In this document: positions 9,001 to 17,406 of the stretch, one piece after another | Layout: every line of letters starts with the position of its first letter | How positions within the stretch are numbered: the first letter of the stretch is position 1 | Source: an uncultured Lachnospiraceae bacterium | GTDB taxonomy: Bacteria; Bacillota; Clostridia; Lachnospirales; Lachnospiraceae | Direction: 5' to 3' | DNA: 63,010 nt | Assembly (NCBI GenBank): GCA_947037115.1 | Contig: CAMQTN010000008.1 | Coordinates: 1-63,010, forward strand | Program-made: the position numbers and the translations under genes | The notes under the pieces: generated by a model | Database searches by the model: none | What the model was told of the DNA's origin: nothing | Seen by the model: the letters and a program-made list of their open reading frames with translations, nothing else

Positions 9001-9497
9001 GTGTTCACATGATATTCGATATGCCGCAGGAAATTGACATGAAAGTTCTCTTTCAGCGCATCGAAATCTTCCAGCACATGAAAGGTATGATCCAACTGCT
9101 GCCAGACAGTACGGGGCAGGAAGGAATGCCCGGAGAGAAAACCCAGAATCTGTAACCTTGCATCCAGAAAAGTATCGAAACCAACGCAGACCGTATCCGC
9201 AAAGAGTTCCTTCCAAATTTCCGCATCCCTGCGCAGAAAAACATCCCGGTAAGTTTCCCTCACGCGTTTCATCCATAAGCCGACTTCTCCCTGCGGTTCC
9301 TGCTCCTCTTCCTCCACGCGCTCCGCGGCAGACCGCAGAGCCGCCTCGTAAGCCTCCCGCAGACGCTTAAACCCCTCCGGGTCATCCTCCGGATTGGTGT
9401 CCTTGAGAAGTGACAGGTATCTCTGTCGGATTCTGTCCTCCTCCTTCGTCTCTGCAATTCCCAATACCTGAAATGCCAGCTTTTTGTCCATAGCCAT
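6003..9497 (-). CDS. J-like domain fused to a long TPR array
   Basis: 1164 residues, acidic and helical. Residues 3-60 align with a J domain (KLAFQVLGI, then RQRYLSLLK, then FKRLREAYEAAL), but the HPD tripeptide that stimulates Hsp70 ATPase reads NPE. The rest is a long series of tetratricopeptide-type helical pairs; between about residues 240 and 1120 the usual A/G/Y/A positions recur (for example PYYHLVLGNLL and AEFYFGMGVCHEEA). A Cys pair lies near the end (CGGCRYRKC). Directly upstream of the HscC-like Hsp70, it is probably its co-chaperone or client scaffold. I start at the ATG at 9497, behind AAAGGAG; the longer frame to 9548 would run through the glgP terminator hairpin. An ATG two codons on (9491) is possible. 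Confidence 0.85.
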   Translation of the reverse strand: MAMDKKLAFQVLGIAETKEEDRIRQRYLSLLKDTNPEDDPEGFKRLREAYEAALRSAAERVEEEEQEPQGEVGLWMKRVRETYRDVFLRRDAEIWKELFADTVCVGFDTFLDARLQILGFLSGHSFLPRTVWQQLDHTFHVLEDFDALKENFHVNFLRHIEYHVNTDDFLDYSLFEALADYGPEDDEEVDRYIIEFFEIRNKLEEGETDGVGQALADMTGHGLYHPYEEVERLRLYIRLEESGQGKELAESLLSRYPEDSYVQIWTGKIFSDAGDEERGFALWEAVLEKEPEYYMARYFALGYLMRRERWYQAGKYINELLRVNSRDEELREELNKINQGLVPLVQEAYDKGEGFEDLKEEEVPLFLGRRLYNMERFEEVLALLEKDPRLSTKEEDNLNLKTWTLYRLERYEEAIPVFWEYHKCLEEIADEEERTSKMAQVHRMLGSCYFCLENREEGERETRTAIGMERDERSRLDCKYYLADKYLSFREYERAVEECDEILAADENYYPAYLVRQEACYHLKRGQQVVDDYYRAIEIYPGYDKPYLFAAMIFYNYSQYKDAMGVIERARENKVEFSQKLCFQEAKILRMLSESAEERQKVMELLDALLYATEGEDGQSRQDDDGRPDDSLDRAELIFEKALVFESDDKLLDAVALVREALKLDPKEPYYHLVLGNLLRDMQNYTAALKEYELVEENYDHAEFYFGMGVCHEEAKNWAKAICYYEKAVEKDEYYRDTNHRLYRGYLNRYKRTWKKADYDAALHYINKQLEITENKAYRLWDRAYLYSDGMEHEKSLADYREVLEGVDRGDRYIILQNIGYIYKDDRQFVKAYQAFRQAVEEMEKKDASAKGYWGMAECMKKAGDYGKAIESCRAGLAVFPNDEELWGILVDCYKATGRFEEALSAGEEWHAQTGDTTEYFRHVAFVLLKMDRVKEALATMEKGKRALLKKSVDKEELGHFHQKWADVLAEINDYAGSAEKYLDAAALQTDSMKRFQDYWRAGRSFYMTGRREEASKYAGMALKILAEEGTVPEDYMSHPNYAPIRMGWIGWIELALGNKEKAKQYFEKMEQINPCGGCRYRKCFEASLHLGFFYYSEGEFDKAAELLEETFRRNEDALDAKFLLEKMRGINGSDRKPDDRARTKKEGPQRNFVARLFHREPKK

Positions 9498-9509
9498 ACC
9501 TCTCCTTTG

Positions 9510-9542
9510 AAAAAAGCCTCCTTCATATGGTCCGAAGGAGGC
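9510..9542 (-). terminator. Terminator of glgP
   Basis: Perfect 9-bp stem (9516-9524 with 9534-9542), 9-base loop, then TTTTTT on the minus strand (9510-9515). It follows the glgP stop at 9570. The ribosome binding site of the next gene starts only a few bases after the T-run, so that gene depends on read-through or on a promoter inside glgP. Confidence 0.92.
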
Positions 9543-9569
9543 CTTCATTGAAAATGCAAATCTGATATC

Positions 9570-12086
9570 TTAAGATTTTACAGTTCTTTTTATGATGGGC
9601 GCTGTCGTCACAGGCTCCTTGGGAAGCACTACCTTGTCGAGCTTCCAGATCTCATCCACATACTCCTGAATGGTTCTGTCGGAAGTAAACTTACCGGAGC
9701 AGGCAACATTTAAGATTGCGCTCTTCGCCCAGCCCTTCTCGTTTCTGTAAGCGGCTTCGACTTTTCTCTGCGCTTCCGCGTAAGCCTTGAAATCTTTCAG
9801 GATAAAGTAGGTATCCGCCTTGGCGGTGTCCTGTGTATTTAACAGCGAATTATACAGCGAGCGGAACATGTCGGGATCACCGGGCGAATAAGTGCCGTTG
9901 ATCAACTGCATCAAAACCTTTCTCACATCGGGATCATTGTTAAAGATCTCTGTCGGGTGATAACCGCCGTAATTTTCATACTGGATAACCTCGTCGGAAG
10001 AAAGGCCGAAAATAAACGCGTTCTCCTCACCCACTTCTTCCACGATCTCCACATTCGCACCGTCCATCGTTCCGATGGTCAGGGCGCCGTTTAACATAAA
10101 CTTCATGTTACCTGTGCCGGAAGCCTCCTTGCTGGCTGTGGAAATCTGCTCGGACACATCCGCCGCCGCAAAGATGATCTCCGCGTTTGACACACGGTAA
10201 TTCTCAATAAATACTACCTTAATCTTACCATTGATGGCGGGATCGTTATTTACCACATCCGCAACGGCGTTGATCAGCTTGATGGTCAGCTTCGCATTCT
10301 TGTAGCCCGCAGCAGCCTTCGCGCCGAAAATGAAGGTTCTCGGATAGAAGTCCATATCCGGATGCTCCTTCAACTCGTTGTAAAGGTACATTACATGCAG
10401 GATATTTAAAAGCTGACGCTTGTACTCATGCAGACGCTTTACCTGTACGTCGAAGATGGAACGGGGATTTACCTCGATGCCGTTGTGCTCCATAATGTAC
10501 TCTGCCAGACGCACTTTGTTCTGGTATTTGATATTCATAAATTCCTGCTGTGCCTTCTCGTCGTCGGCATAGATTTTTAATTTATTGATCTTAGGCAGAT
10601 CCGTGATCCAGTCGCTGCCCACATGGTCTGTCACCCAGTCGGCAAGCAGCGGATTCGCATGCAGGAGGAAACGTCTCTGTGTGATACCGTTGGTCTTGTT
10701 GTTAAACTTCTCGGGCATCATCTCGTAGAAATCCTTCAGCTCCTGATTCTTTAAGATTTCCGTATGTAATCTTGCCACACCGTTTACGGAGTAGCCTGCC
10801 GCGATTGCCAGATGAGCCATCTTTACCTGACCGTCATAGATGATCGCCATCTTTCTGACCTTTTCGTGATTACCGGGATACATCTGCTCGATTCTCGCGA
10901 TGAAACGGCGGTTAATCTCCTCCACAATCTGATATACTCTGGGAAGCAGTCTTGAGAACAGCTCGATGGGCCATTTCTCCAGCGCCTCCGACATGATCGT
11001 GTGATTGGTGTATGCGCAGGTCTTTGTGGTTACCTCCCACGCCTCGTCCCATGTCAGATAATGCTCATCCATCAAAATACGCATCAGCTCCGCCACCGCA
11101 ACGGTAGGATGGGTGTCGTTTAACTGGAAGGTCACCTTCTCGTGGAACTTCCTGATATCGTCATGATTTCTCATATACTTCGCCACCGCCGTCTGCACCG
11201 ATGCAGAGATGAAAAAGTACTGCTGTTTTAAGCGCAGCTCCTTGCCCGCGTAATGGTTGTCGTTTGGATAGAGCACCTCCACAATGTTTCTTGCAAGGTT
11301 TTCCTGCTCCACCGCCTTCTGGTAATCGCCCTTATCAAAGGAATCAAGCTGGAAACAGTTCACCGGCTCCGCATCCCAGATACGAAGGGTATTGACGATG
11401 CCGCTGCCGTAGCCGACAACCGGCAGGTCATAGGGAACCGCCGTCACCGCCTGATAGCCCTCCTGCTTGAAGTTACTCCTGCCGTTCTCATCCACATAGA
11501 CATTCACATAACCGCCGAAACGCACTTCCTTCGCATACTCCGGACGGCGCAGCTCAAAGGGATTGCCGTCTTTGAGCCAGTTATCCGGCACCTCCACCTG
11601 ATAGCCGTCCCTGATTTCCTGCTTGAACATACCGTAACGGTAACGGATACCACAGCCGTAGGCCTCATAGCCGAGCGTTGCCAGGGAATCCAGGAAGCAG
11701 GCAGCCAGACGTCCCAGACCGCCGTTACCCAGCGCTGCGTCGGGCTCCTGGTCTTCCACCACGTTAATGTCGATGCCAAGTTCCTCAAGCGCCTTTGCGA
11801 ACGCTTTATATGCCTGTAGATTGATCATATTGTTGCCAAGGGCGCGGCCCATCAAAAATTCCATGGACAGATAGTAAACCATCTTGGGATCCTGTCTCTC
11901 AAACTCTTTCTGCGACTTTAACCACTGATCCACGATGGCGTCTTTCACTGCGTAGGATACCGCCTGAAAGATCTGCTGATCCGTCGCCTCTTCCAGCGTC
12001 TTCCTGTAAAGCGTCTTTACATTATATAAGACACTTCTCTTAAAAAGCTCTGTATCAAAAGTAGTTGCCGGTGCCTTCTTTATCAT
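9570..12086 (-). CDS. glgP: Glycogen/maltodextrin phosphorylase
   Basis: 838 residues, the usual family length. It releases glucose 1-phosphate from the non-reducing ends of alpha-1,4-glucans with pyridoxal phosphate as cofactor, in the cytoplasm. Family signatures: SMEFLMGRALGNN near residue 75, DAALGNGGLGRLAACFLDS near 120, the FQLNDTHPT segment near 325, and the PLP-lysine motif EASGTGNMKF near residue 662. The start at 12086 follows GGAGGAAGAG. No other glycogen gene is adjacent. It has its own promoter at 12142-12170 and its own terminator. Confidence 0.96.
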   Translation of the reverse strand: MIKKAPATTFDTELFKRSVLYNVKTLYRKTLEEATDQQIFQAVSYAVKDAIVDQWLKSQKEFERQDPKMVYYLSMEFLMGRALGNNMINLQAYKAFAKALEELGIDINVVEDQEPDAALGNGGLGRLAACFLDSLATLGYEAYGCGIRYRYGMFKQEIRDGYQVEVPDNWLKDGNPFELRRPEYAKEVRFGGYVNVYVDENGRSNFKQEGYQAVTAVPYDLPVVGYGSGIVNTLRIWDAEPVNCFQLDSFDKGDYQKAVEQENLARNIVEVLYPNDNHYAGKELRLKQQYFFISASVQTAVAKYMRNHDDIRKFHEKVTFQLNDTHPTVAVAELMRILMDEHYLTWDEAWEVTTKTCAYTNHTIMSEALEKWPIELFSRLLPRVYQIVEEINRRFIARIEQMYPGNHEKVRKMAIIYDGQVKMAHLAIAAGYSVNGVARLHTEILKNQELKDFYEMMPEKFNNKTNGITQRRFLLHANPLLADWVTDHVGSDWITDLPKINKLKIYADDEKAQQEFMNIKYQNKVRLAEYIMEHNGIEVNPRSIFDVQVKRLHEYKRQLLNILHVMYLYNELKEHPDMDFYPRTFIFGAKAAAGYKNAKLTIKLINAVADVVNNDPAINGKIKVVFIENYRVSNAEIIFAAADVSEQISTASKEASGTGNMKFMLNGALTIGTMDGANVEIVEEVGEENAFIFGLSSDEVIQYENYGGYHPTEIFNNDPDVRKVLMQLINGTYSPGDPDMFRSLYNSLLNTQDTAKADTYFILKDFKAYAEAQRKVEAAYRNEKGWAKSAILNVACSGKFTSDRTIQEYVDEIWKLDKVVLPKEPVTTAPIIKRTVKS

Positions 12087-12141
12087 CTCTTCCTCCTCCT
12101 GTTGAATCCTGTGTCACACAAGTTGTCTTGCATTCCTCTCT

Positions 12142-12170
12142 ATTATAGCTCCAATCTCCGTATTTGACCA
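12142..12170 (-). promoter_or_regulatory. Probable sigma-A promoter of glgP
   Basis: On the minus strand, TGGTCA (12165-12170) and a perfect TATAAT (12142-12147) are separated by 17 bases, 56 bases before the glgP start. The -10 is consensus; the -35 matches 4 of 6. Confidence 0.55.
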
Positions 12171-12194
12171 TAAAAAGATTGAAAATTAAAATAC

Positions 12195-15100
12195 TCATTT
12201 TTTCTCTATGCTGATCGTCACGGTCTCCCCGTTCACATTCCACTCTTTGGAGACTGCCAGACTTTCTCCCGTTCCAATGCTCTCCGCCAGCACTTTCCCG
12301 GCAATCACAGCTTCATTCTCCGCGGCGATCTGCGCCACCTTCTCATTGCCGCCAAAGGAAACTTTGATGCGGTCCATCACATCGAAATCCGCGTCCTTAC
12401 GCATATTCTGGATCTTGCTGATGATCTCGTAGACAAAGCCCTCCTCAATAAGCGCCTCCGTCAGGTTCGTGTCGAGCACCACAGTCACATAATTGTCTGC
12501 CTCCGCCACGAAGCCTTCCTTCTGGGCCATATCGATGAGCAGATCTTCCTCGGCAAGGGAAATTTCCACACCGTCCACTTCGAAAGTGAGCTTTCCATCC
12601 GCCTTCAATGTCTCCATGGCCGCGCTGCCGTCCACAGCGGACAGATATGCCTTGATGCCGCCCAGCTGTTTGCCGTATTTGGGGCCGACGGTCTTAAGCT
12701 GGGGCTTGAAGCTGTAAGTGGTAAACGCCGACACATCGTCGGAGAACACGATCTGTTTCACGTTCAGCTCATCCCTGATGATCTCCTGATAAAAATCGTC
12801 GAGAACCGACTCGGCTTTCACATACATCGTGCCGATGGGCTGGCGGTTCTTGATATTCGCCGTGTTGCGGGCCGCACGCCCCATAACCACGATCTTAAGC
12901 ACCTCCTCCATGGAGTCCTCCAGCTTTTTGTCGATCATCTTCTCATCCGCCGTCGGAAAATCACACAAATGAATGCTCTCGGGCGCGTCCTGATCGATAC
13001 TGCAGACCAGATTGCGGTAGATTTCCTCCGTCATGAAGGGAATCATGGGCGCGGCGCACTTACAGATGTCCACAAGCGCTGTGTAGAGAGTCATATAGGC
13101 ATTGATCTTATCCTGCTCCATCCCTTTTGCCCAGAAACGCTCGCGGCTTCTTCTCACATACCAGTTGCTCATCTCGTCCACAAAGTTATCCAGTACCCTC
13201 GCGGCCTCGGGAATTCTGTAATTGTCCAGATGATCGTCCACTTCCCTGATGGCTGTATTTAATTTGGACAGCAGCCACTTGTCCATAACGGGAAGCCTGT
13301 CGTATTCCAGACTGTATTTCGAAGCATCAAAACTGTCAATATTCGCATACAGCACAAAGAAGGCGTAAGTATTCCAGAGCGTACCAAGGAACTTACGTTG
13401 TCCCTCCTGCACCGCCTTGCCGTGGAAACGGTTGGGCAGCCAGGGCGCCGAATTGATATAGAAATACCAGCGGATCGCGTCCGCACCGTAAGTCTCAAGC
13501 GCCTCAAAAGGATCTATCGCATTTCCCTTGCTCTTGCTCATCTTCTGCCCGTTCTCATCCTGCACATGCCCCAGCACGATCACGTTCTCAAAGGGCGCGC
13601 AGTTGAACAGCAGCGTGGATTCCGCCATCAGGGAATAGAACCAGCCGCGGGTCTGATCCACCGCCTCGGAGATAAACTGGGCAGGGAACTGGCTGTCAAA
13701 CAGCTCTTTATTTTCAAAAGGATAATGATGCTGCGCAAAAGGCATGGCGCCTGAGTCAAACCAGCAGTCAATCACTTCGGGCACACGCTTCATGATCCCT
13801 CCGCACTCCGGGCAGTTACAGGTGATTTCGTCAATATAGGGCCTGTGCAGCTCCACCGTCCTAGCCGCCGCATTGCCGCTCATTTTCTCCAGCTCCTCAC
13901 GGGAACCGATGGCTTCCATATGACCGCAGCCTGCGCACTCCCACACGTTTAAGGGCGTGCCCCAGTAGCGGTTTCGGGAAATACCCCAGTCCTGAATATT
14001 TTCCAGCCAGTTGCCAAAACGTCCCTCACCGATGGACTCGGGAATCCAGTTAACCGTCTTGTTATTCCGCACCAGATCATCCCGCACCGCCGTCATTTTG
14101 ATAAACCATGACTCGCGGGCATAGTAGATCAGGGGCGTGTCGCACCGCCAGCAGAAAGGATAATCATGCTCAAATTTAGGCGCGTCAAACAGTTTTCCTT
14201 CCTTATCCAGATCCTTGATCACTTCCGGGTCTGCCTTTTTCACAAACAGGCCCGCATAGGGCGTCTCCCCGGTCATATTTCCTTTGCCGTCCACAAACTG
14301 CACGAAGGGCAGATCGTATTTCCGGCCCACCTGGGCATCGTCCTCACCGAACGCAGGAGCGATATGCACGATGCCGGTACCGTCCGTCATGGTAACGTAG
14401 TCGTCGCATGTCACATAGTGCGCTTTCTTTTTCTGTCTGGCAGCTTCCTCACCGGAACAGGAAAAAAGCGGCTCATAGGCCTTGTGCTCCAGATCTGTGC
14501 CCACATAAGTCTCCAGCACCTCATAGGCGGGCGTATCGTCTGTGGCCAGCTTGCCGAGCACGGATTCCAAAAGCGCCTGCGCCATATAATAGGTATAGCC
14601 GTCCGCCGCCTTCACCTTCACATAGGTTTCCACAGGATTCACGCAGAGCGCCACATTGGAAGGCAGCGTCCACGGCGTGGTCGTCCATGCCAGGAAATAA
14701 GCGTCCTCGCCCACCACCTTAAATCTTGCAATGGCGGAGCGCTCCTTCACCGCCTTATAGCCCTGCGCTACCTCATGGGAGGACAGGGGCGTACCGCAGC
14801 GGGGGCAGTAGGGCACAATCTTAAAGCCCTTGTACAGCAGATTTTTATCCCAGATCTGCTTGAGTGCCCACCACTCGGACTCGATAAAATCATCGTGATA
14901 AGTCACATAAGGGTCATCCATATCAGCCCAGAAACCAACCGTGCCGGAGAAGTCCTCCCACATACCCTTGTATTTCCATACAGACTCCTTACATTTACTG
15001 ATAAACGGGTCAAGACCATACTCCTCGATCTGTTCCTTGCCGTCCAGGCCAAGAAGCTTTTCCACCTCAAGTTCCACGGGAAGCCCGTGGGTATCCCAGC

Positions 15101-15350
15101 CGGCCTTTCTGGGAACCATACACCCCTTCATGGTGCGATAGCGGGGAATCATGTCCTTGATCACACGGGTCAGCACATGCCCGATGTGGGGCTTCCCGTT
15201 GGCCGTCGGCGGCCCGTCATAGAAGGTATAGGTCGGGCCGTCCTTGCGGGAGTCCATGCTCTTTTTGAAGATATCGTTTTCCTTCCAGAAAAGACATACC
15301 TCCTTCTCCCTGTCCACAAAATTCAGATTTGCGTCAACTTTCTGATACAT
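12195..15350 (-). CDS. ileS: Isoleucyl-tRNA synthetase
   Basis: 1051 residues, class I synthetase of the long type. It charges tRNA-Ile and edits misactivated valine. HIGH motif (PHIGH, residues 54-58), KMSKS loop (KMSKSKGN near 603), a CP1 editing domain with WTTTPWTLPSN near 240, and several CxxC pairs (YCPRCG, CAGCG, CNCPECG) as in the zinc-containing branch. ATG at 15350 is chosen because AAAGGA lies eight to nine bases upstream; an ATG at 15359 would overlap that site. Expression is controlled by the upstream T-box leader, consistent with an isoleucine gene. Confidence 0.96.
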   Translation of the reverse strand: MYQKVDANLNFVDREKEVCLFWKENDIFKKSMDSRKDGPTYTFYDGPPTANGKPHIGHVLTRVIKDMIPRYRTMKGCMVPRKAGWDTHGLPVELEVEKLLGLDGKEQIEEYGLDPFISKCKESVWKYKGMWEDFSGTVGFWADMDDPYVTYHDDFIESEWWALKQIWDKNLLYKGFKIVPYCPRCGTPLSSHEVAQGYKAVKERSAIARFKVVGEDAYFLAWTTTPWTLPSNVALCVNPVETYVKVKAADGYTYYMAQALLESVLGKLATDDTPAYEVLETYVGTDLEHKAYEPLFSCSGEEAARQKKKAHYVTCDDYVTMTDGTGIVHIAPAFGEDDAQVGRKYDLPFVQFVDGKGNMTGETPYAGLFVKKADPEVIKDLDKEGKLFDAPKFEHDYPFCWRCDTPLIYYARESWFIKMTAVRDDLVRNNKTVNWIPESIGEGRFGNWLENIQDWGISRNRYWGTPLNVWECAGCGHMEAIGSREELEKMSGNAAARTVELHRPYIDEITCNCPECGGIMKRVPEVIDCWFDSGAMPFAQHHYPFENKELFDSQFPAQFISEAVDQTRGWFYSLMAESTLLFNCAPFENVIVLGHVQDENGQKMSKSKGNAIDPFEALETYGADAIRWYFYINSAPWLPNRFHGKAVQEGQRKFLGTLWNTYAFFVLYANIDSFDASKYSLEYDRLPVMDKWLLSKLNTAIREVDDHLDNYRIPEAARVLDNFVDEMSNWYVRRSRERFWAKGMEQDKINAYMTLYTALVDICKCAAPMIPFMTEEIYRNLVCSIDQDAPESIHLCDFPTADEKMIDKKLEDSMEEVLKIVVMGRAARNTANIKNRQPIGTMYVKAESVLDDFYQEIIRDELNVKQIVFSDDVSAFTTYSFKPQLKTVGPKYGKQLGGIKAYLSAVDGSAAMETLKADGKLTFEVDGVEISLAEEDLLIDMAQKEGFVAEADNYVTVVLDTNLTEALIEEGFVYEIISKIQNMRKDADFDVMDRIKVSFGGNEKVAQIAAENEAVIAGKVLAESIGTGESLAVSKEWNVNGETVTISIEKK

Positions 15351-15386
15351 AATGTCCATCCTTTCTAATATCTTAACCTCAGATTC

Positions 15387-15512
15387 CCGCGAATGAGCAG
15401 CTCGAAATGCTTCGCATTCCTCGCTCGCGTTGCTCGTCATAAGACTTTCGGTTCATCCGCTCATGCAAGCATGGCGGCTGCCCGCAAGCCTTCTGACTCT
15501 GCTCATTCGCGG
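15387..15512. repeat. 126-bp palindromic element between T-box terminator and ileS
   Basis: The ends are 14-base perfect inverted repeats (15387-15400 and 15499-15512: CCGCGAATGAGCAG and its complement), with smaller inverted repeats inside. It abuts the A-run of the T-box terminator. It encodes nothing recognisable and has the form of a MITE- or REP-like palindromic unit. In the ileS mRNA it would fold into one long hairpin. Confidence 0.65.
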
Positions 15513-15827
15513 AAAAAAGCCCCCGTCCTGTAAAAGGACGAGGGCAAAATTTCTCGTGATACCACCTGTTACGACGTACCGCCACTGTGAATGGCTATAC
15601 GGTTCCCGGTAACGGCGGGACGCCGTCAGAGCCTACTGCTTCCCCCATTCATGGTCCGCTTCCTCCGAAACGAATGCTCTGAAAAGGCGAGGGTTCGGTC
15701 TGAAACTCAGAAGTGATCTTCCCCCATTTCCTACTCGTACCGGTCTCGCACCGCCACCGGCTCGCTGCGACTTTTAAAAATCGGGTACTGTCTTCCTCAA
15801 TGTCTGTGCCTATGATAACTGCTTATC
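15513..15827 (-). ncRNA. T-box leader (isoleucine) of ileS
   Basis: The leader RNA senses uncharged tRNA-Ile and lets transcription continue into ileS. On the minus strand the T-box core, AGGTGGTATCACG, lies at about 15551-15570. Then comes the terminator hairpin (15519-15529 with 15535-15545) and TTTTTT at 15513-15518. An Ile codon ATC (15715-15717) sits in the context GAAGATCACTTC, as expected for the specifier loop of Stem I. The remaining Stem I elements lie between 15717 and about 15800. The specifier is read by eye from motif context, not from a folded model. Confidence 0.9.
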
Positions 15828-15856
15828 ATTTTGGCATTGAAAGGCTGGATTGTCAA
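15812..15856 (-). promoter_or_regulatory. Promoter of the ileS T-box transcript
   Basis: Minus strand TTGACA (15851-15856), 17 bases, CAAAAT (15828-15833). A perfect 7-base inverted repeat (15812-15818 with 15823-15829, ATGATAA/TTATCAT) overlaps the -10 and start-point area; it may be a 5' hairpin or an operator. Confidence 0.75.
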
Positions 15857-15876
15857 GAAGAATCTTCGTCCCCCTT

Positions 15877-17346
15877 TCAGAAACAGATCGGTTCCACATT
15901 CTCGTTTAGCGGCTCCATTTTATATTCCGGCAGGCTGTCCAAAAGCTCTTCCAGGCAGAGGCAGGTGCTGCCGACCACATCATGGGCGAGCAGGACGACC
16001 TTCTTCCTTCCAAGCGTAGTTGATAGGCCGTTTTCTATGAGCTGCTTTGGATCAGGATTCTTAACCGCGTCCTCCAGGCTGGCATTCCAGTCATAATATA
16101 TGTAACCTCTGTCTGTCATCTCACGGATGATGGCGCTGCCCGTTTTTTGATTATAGGCGTTGATACTGCCGCCCGGAAAACGGAACAGATTTGTCTCCAC
16201 TCCCGTCACCTCGTACACGGTCTGTCTTGCCTTTTCAAAATCCGCCACATAGCTGTCCACGCTCTCGTATAGGGCTTCATAATCATGGTTATCGCAGTGA
16301 ATACCAATGGTATGTCCCTCTGCCACGATCTGACGCGCCACTTCCGGATGTTTTCTCACATTCTCGCCCACCAGGAAAAATGTTGCCTTAATATTCCTTT
16401 CCCGCAGAATATCGAGCACCTTGCGGGTGTTTTCCTCGGAAGGCCCGTCGTCAAAGGTCAGGTACATGGTCTTTGGATGAAAATAGTAGACAACGCCCTG
16501 CACAATGCCGTCCGCGATCTGCTGCTGATATGCTGCAAGACTGAGTTTCCTGCGCTCCGCCGCGTTGGACAAAAATCCTGTCTCAATCAGGCAGGCGGGC
16601 ATGGAAGTGTTTCCCGTCACATAAAAATCCGCATCGTCCCGCAGTTCCCGCTCCACGGCCCCTGTGCTCTTTAAAGTCTGCTGTCTGATTAACTGTGCAA
16701 GTCTCTTACTGTCGCGCCGGCCGTCATCCTGCGTATACCACACTTCCATCCCGTTCACCCCGGCGCCCTCCTCCGTGGCGTTCTGATGAATGCTGATATA
16801 GATATCCGCCCCTGACCGGTTTGCCTCCTCCACGCGCGCTTCCTTTGCAATATAGGTATCCGTCTCTCTGGACATGATCACCTGGTATCCCTGTTCTTTC
16901 AGCTGATCCCTCACAAGCAATGCAATGGCAAGATTCAGATCCTTTTCCCGAACGCCTTCCCTTGCGCAGCCCTCGTCCGTGCCGCCGTGTCCCGGATCCA
17001 GATATACCGTCGGAATATGCGCCGCCATCGGCTGTCCGCTCCCATCCCCGTCAAAAACTGCCGTCTGTGCCGTCACTGCGGCAAGCGGCAGCACGATTTC
17101 CTCCGCGCAGATCGCCTCCGTCCCTTCCAGCGGCAAATCCGCCGCGGCCTCCCTGTTCCACAGCTTTCCCGACAGAATCCGAACGCCGCCGGCCGCAACA
17201 AACTTCATTGATATCATTGCCGTCATACTGACGATACACACTACGGCGCTCAGCCCATATATCCTTCTGAACAGCCGTCTTTTTCTACGCTCCCTCGTTT
17301 CATAACCACAGACATAATCCCAGGTAAACGATGACTCTCCGTACAT
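15877..17346 (-). CDS. Amidase_3 / NodB deacetylase fusion (CwlD-PdaA-like)
   Basis: 489 residues. A cytoplasmic basic stretch and one membrane helix (about 30-50) anchor the protein outside the membrane. Residues about 111-287 are an Amidase_3 domain with zinc ligands in LDPGHGG, the Glu of REKDLN, SIHQNA, and the catalytic Glu of IETGFLSN. Residues about 292-475 are a NodB polysaccharide deacetylase with TFDDGPS, HCDNH (metal ligands), FRFPGGS and LLAHD. Both active sites look complete. In spore formers CwlD (amidase) and PdaA (deacetylase) act one after the other to make muramic delta-lactam in cortex; here both are on one chain. A role in vegetative wall turnover is equally possible. The start is the ATG at 17346, with GAGAGGAG eight bases upstream; the TTG at 17364 just precedes that site. 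The promoter region carries an 11-bp repeat array. Confidence 0.9.
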   Translation of the reverse strand: MYGESSFTWDYVCGYETRERRKRRLFRRIYGLSAVVCIVSMTAMISMKFVAAGGVRILSGKLWNREAAADLPLEGTEAICAEEIVLPLAAVTAQTAVFDGDGSGQPMAAHIPTVYLDPGHGGTDEGCAREGVREKDLNLAIALLVRDQLKEQGYQVIMSRETDTYIAKEARVEEANRSGADIYISIHQNATEEGAGVNGMEVWYTQDDGRRDSKRLAQLIRQQTLKSTGAVERELRDDADFYVTGNTSMPACLIETGFLSNAAERRKLSLAAYQQQIADGIVQGVVYYFHPKTMYLTFDDGPSEENTRKVLDILRERNIKATFFLVGENVRKHPEVARQIVAEGHTIGIHCDNHDYEALYESVDSYVADFEKARQTVYEVTGVETNLFRFPGGSINAYNQKTGSAIIREMTDRGYIYYDWNASLEDAVKNPDPKQLIENGLSTTLGRKKVVLLAHDVVGSTCLCLEELLDSLPEYKMEPLNENVEPICF

Positions 17347-17373
17347 TTCTGATGCTCCTCTCAAAACTCTTTT

Positions 17374-17397
17374 GTATGCTTTACATAGTAAGCATAC
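17374..17397. promoter_or_regulatory. Dyad overlapping the probable -10 of the amidase-deacetylase gene
   Basis: Perfect 8-base inverted repeat GTATGCTT / AAGCATAC with an 8-base spacer. On the minus strand TACTAT (17385-17390) inside it is a candidate -10. The nearest hexamer of the adjacent repeat array (17407-17412) lies 16 bases upstream, where a -35 would be, and no good -35 is present: the pattern of an activator-dependent promoter. Confidence 0.55.
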
Positions 17398-17406
17398 CGA
17401 AAGGCT

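Noticed and set aside
14166..15368. 400-residue plus-strand open frame opposite ileS
   Set aside because: Mirror of a conserved gene with no ribosome site or family features; antisense frames are long here because of base composition.
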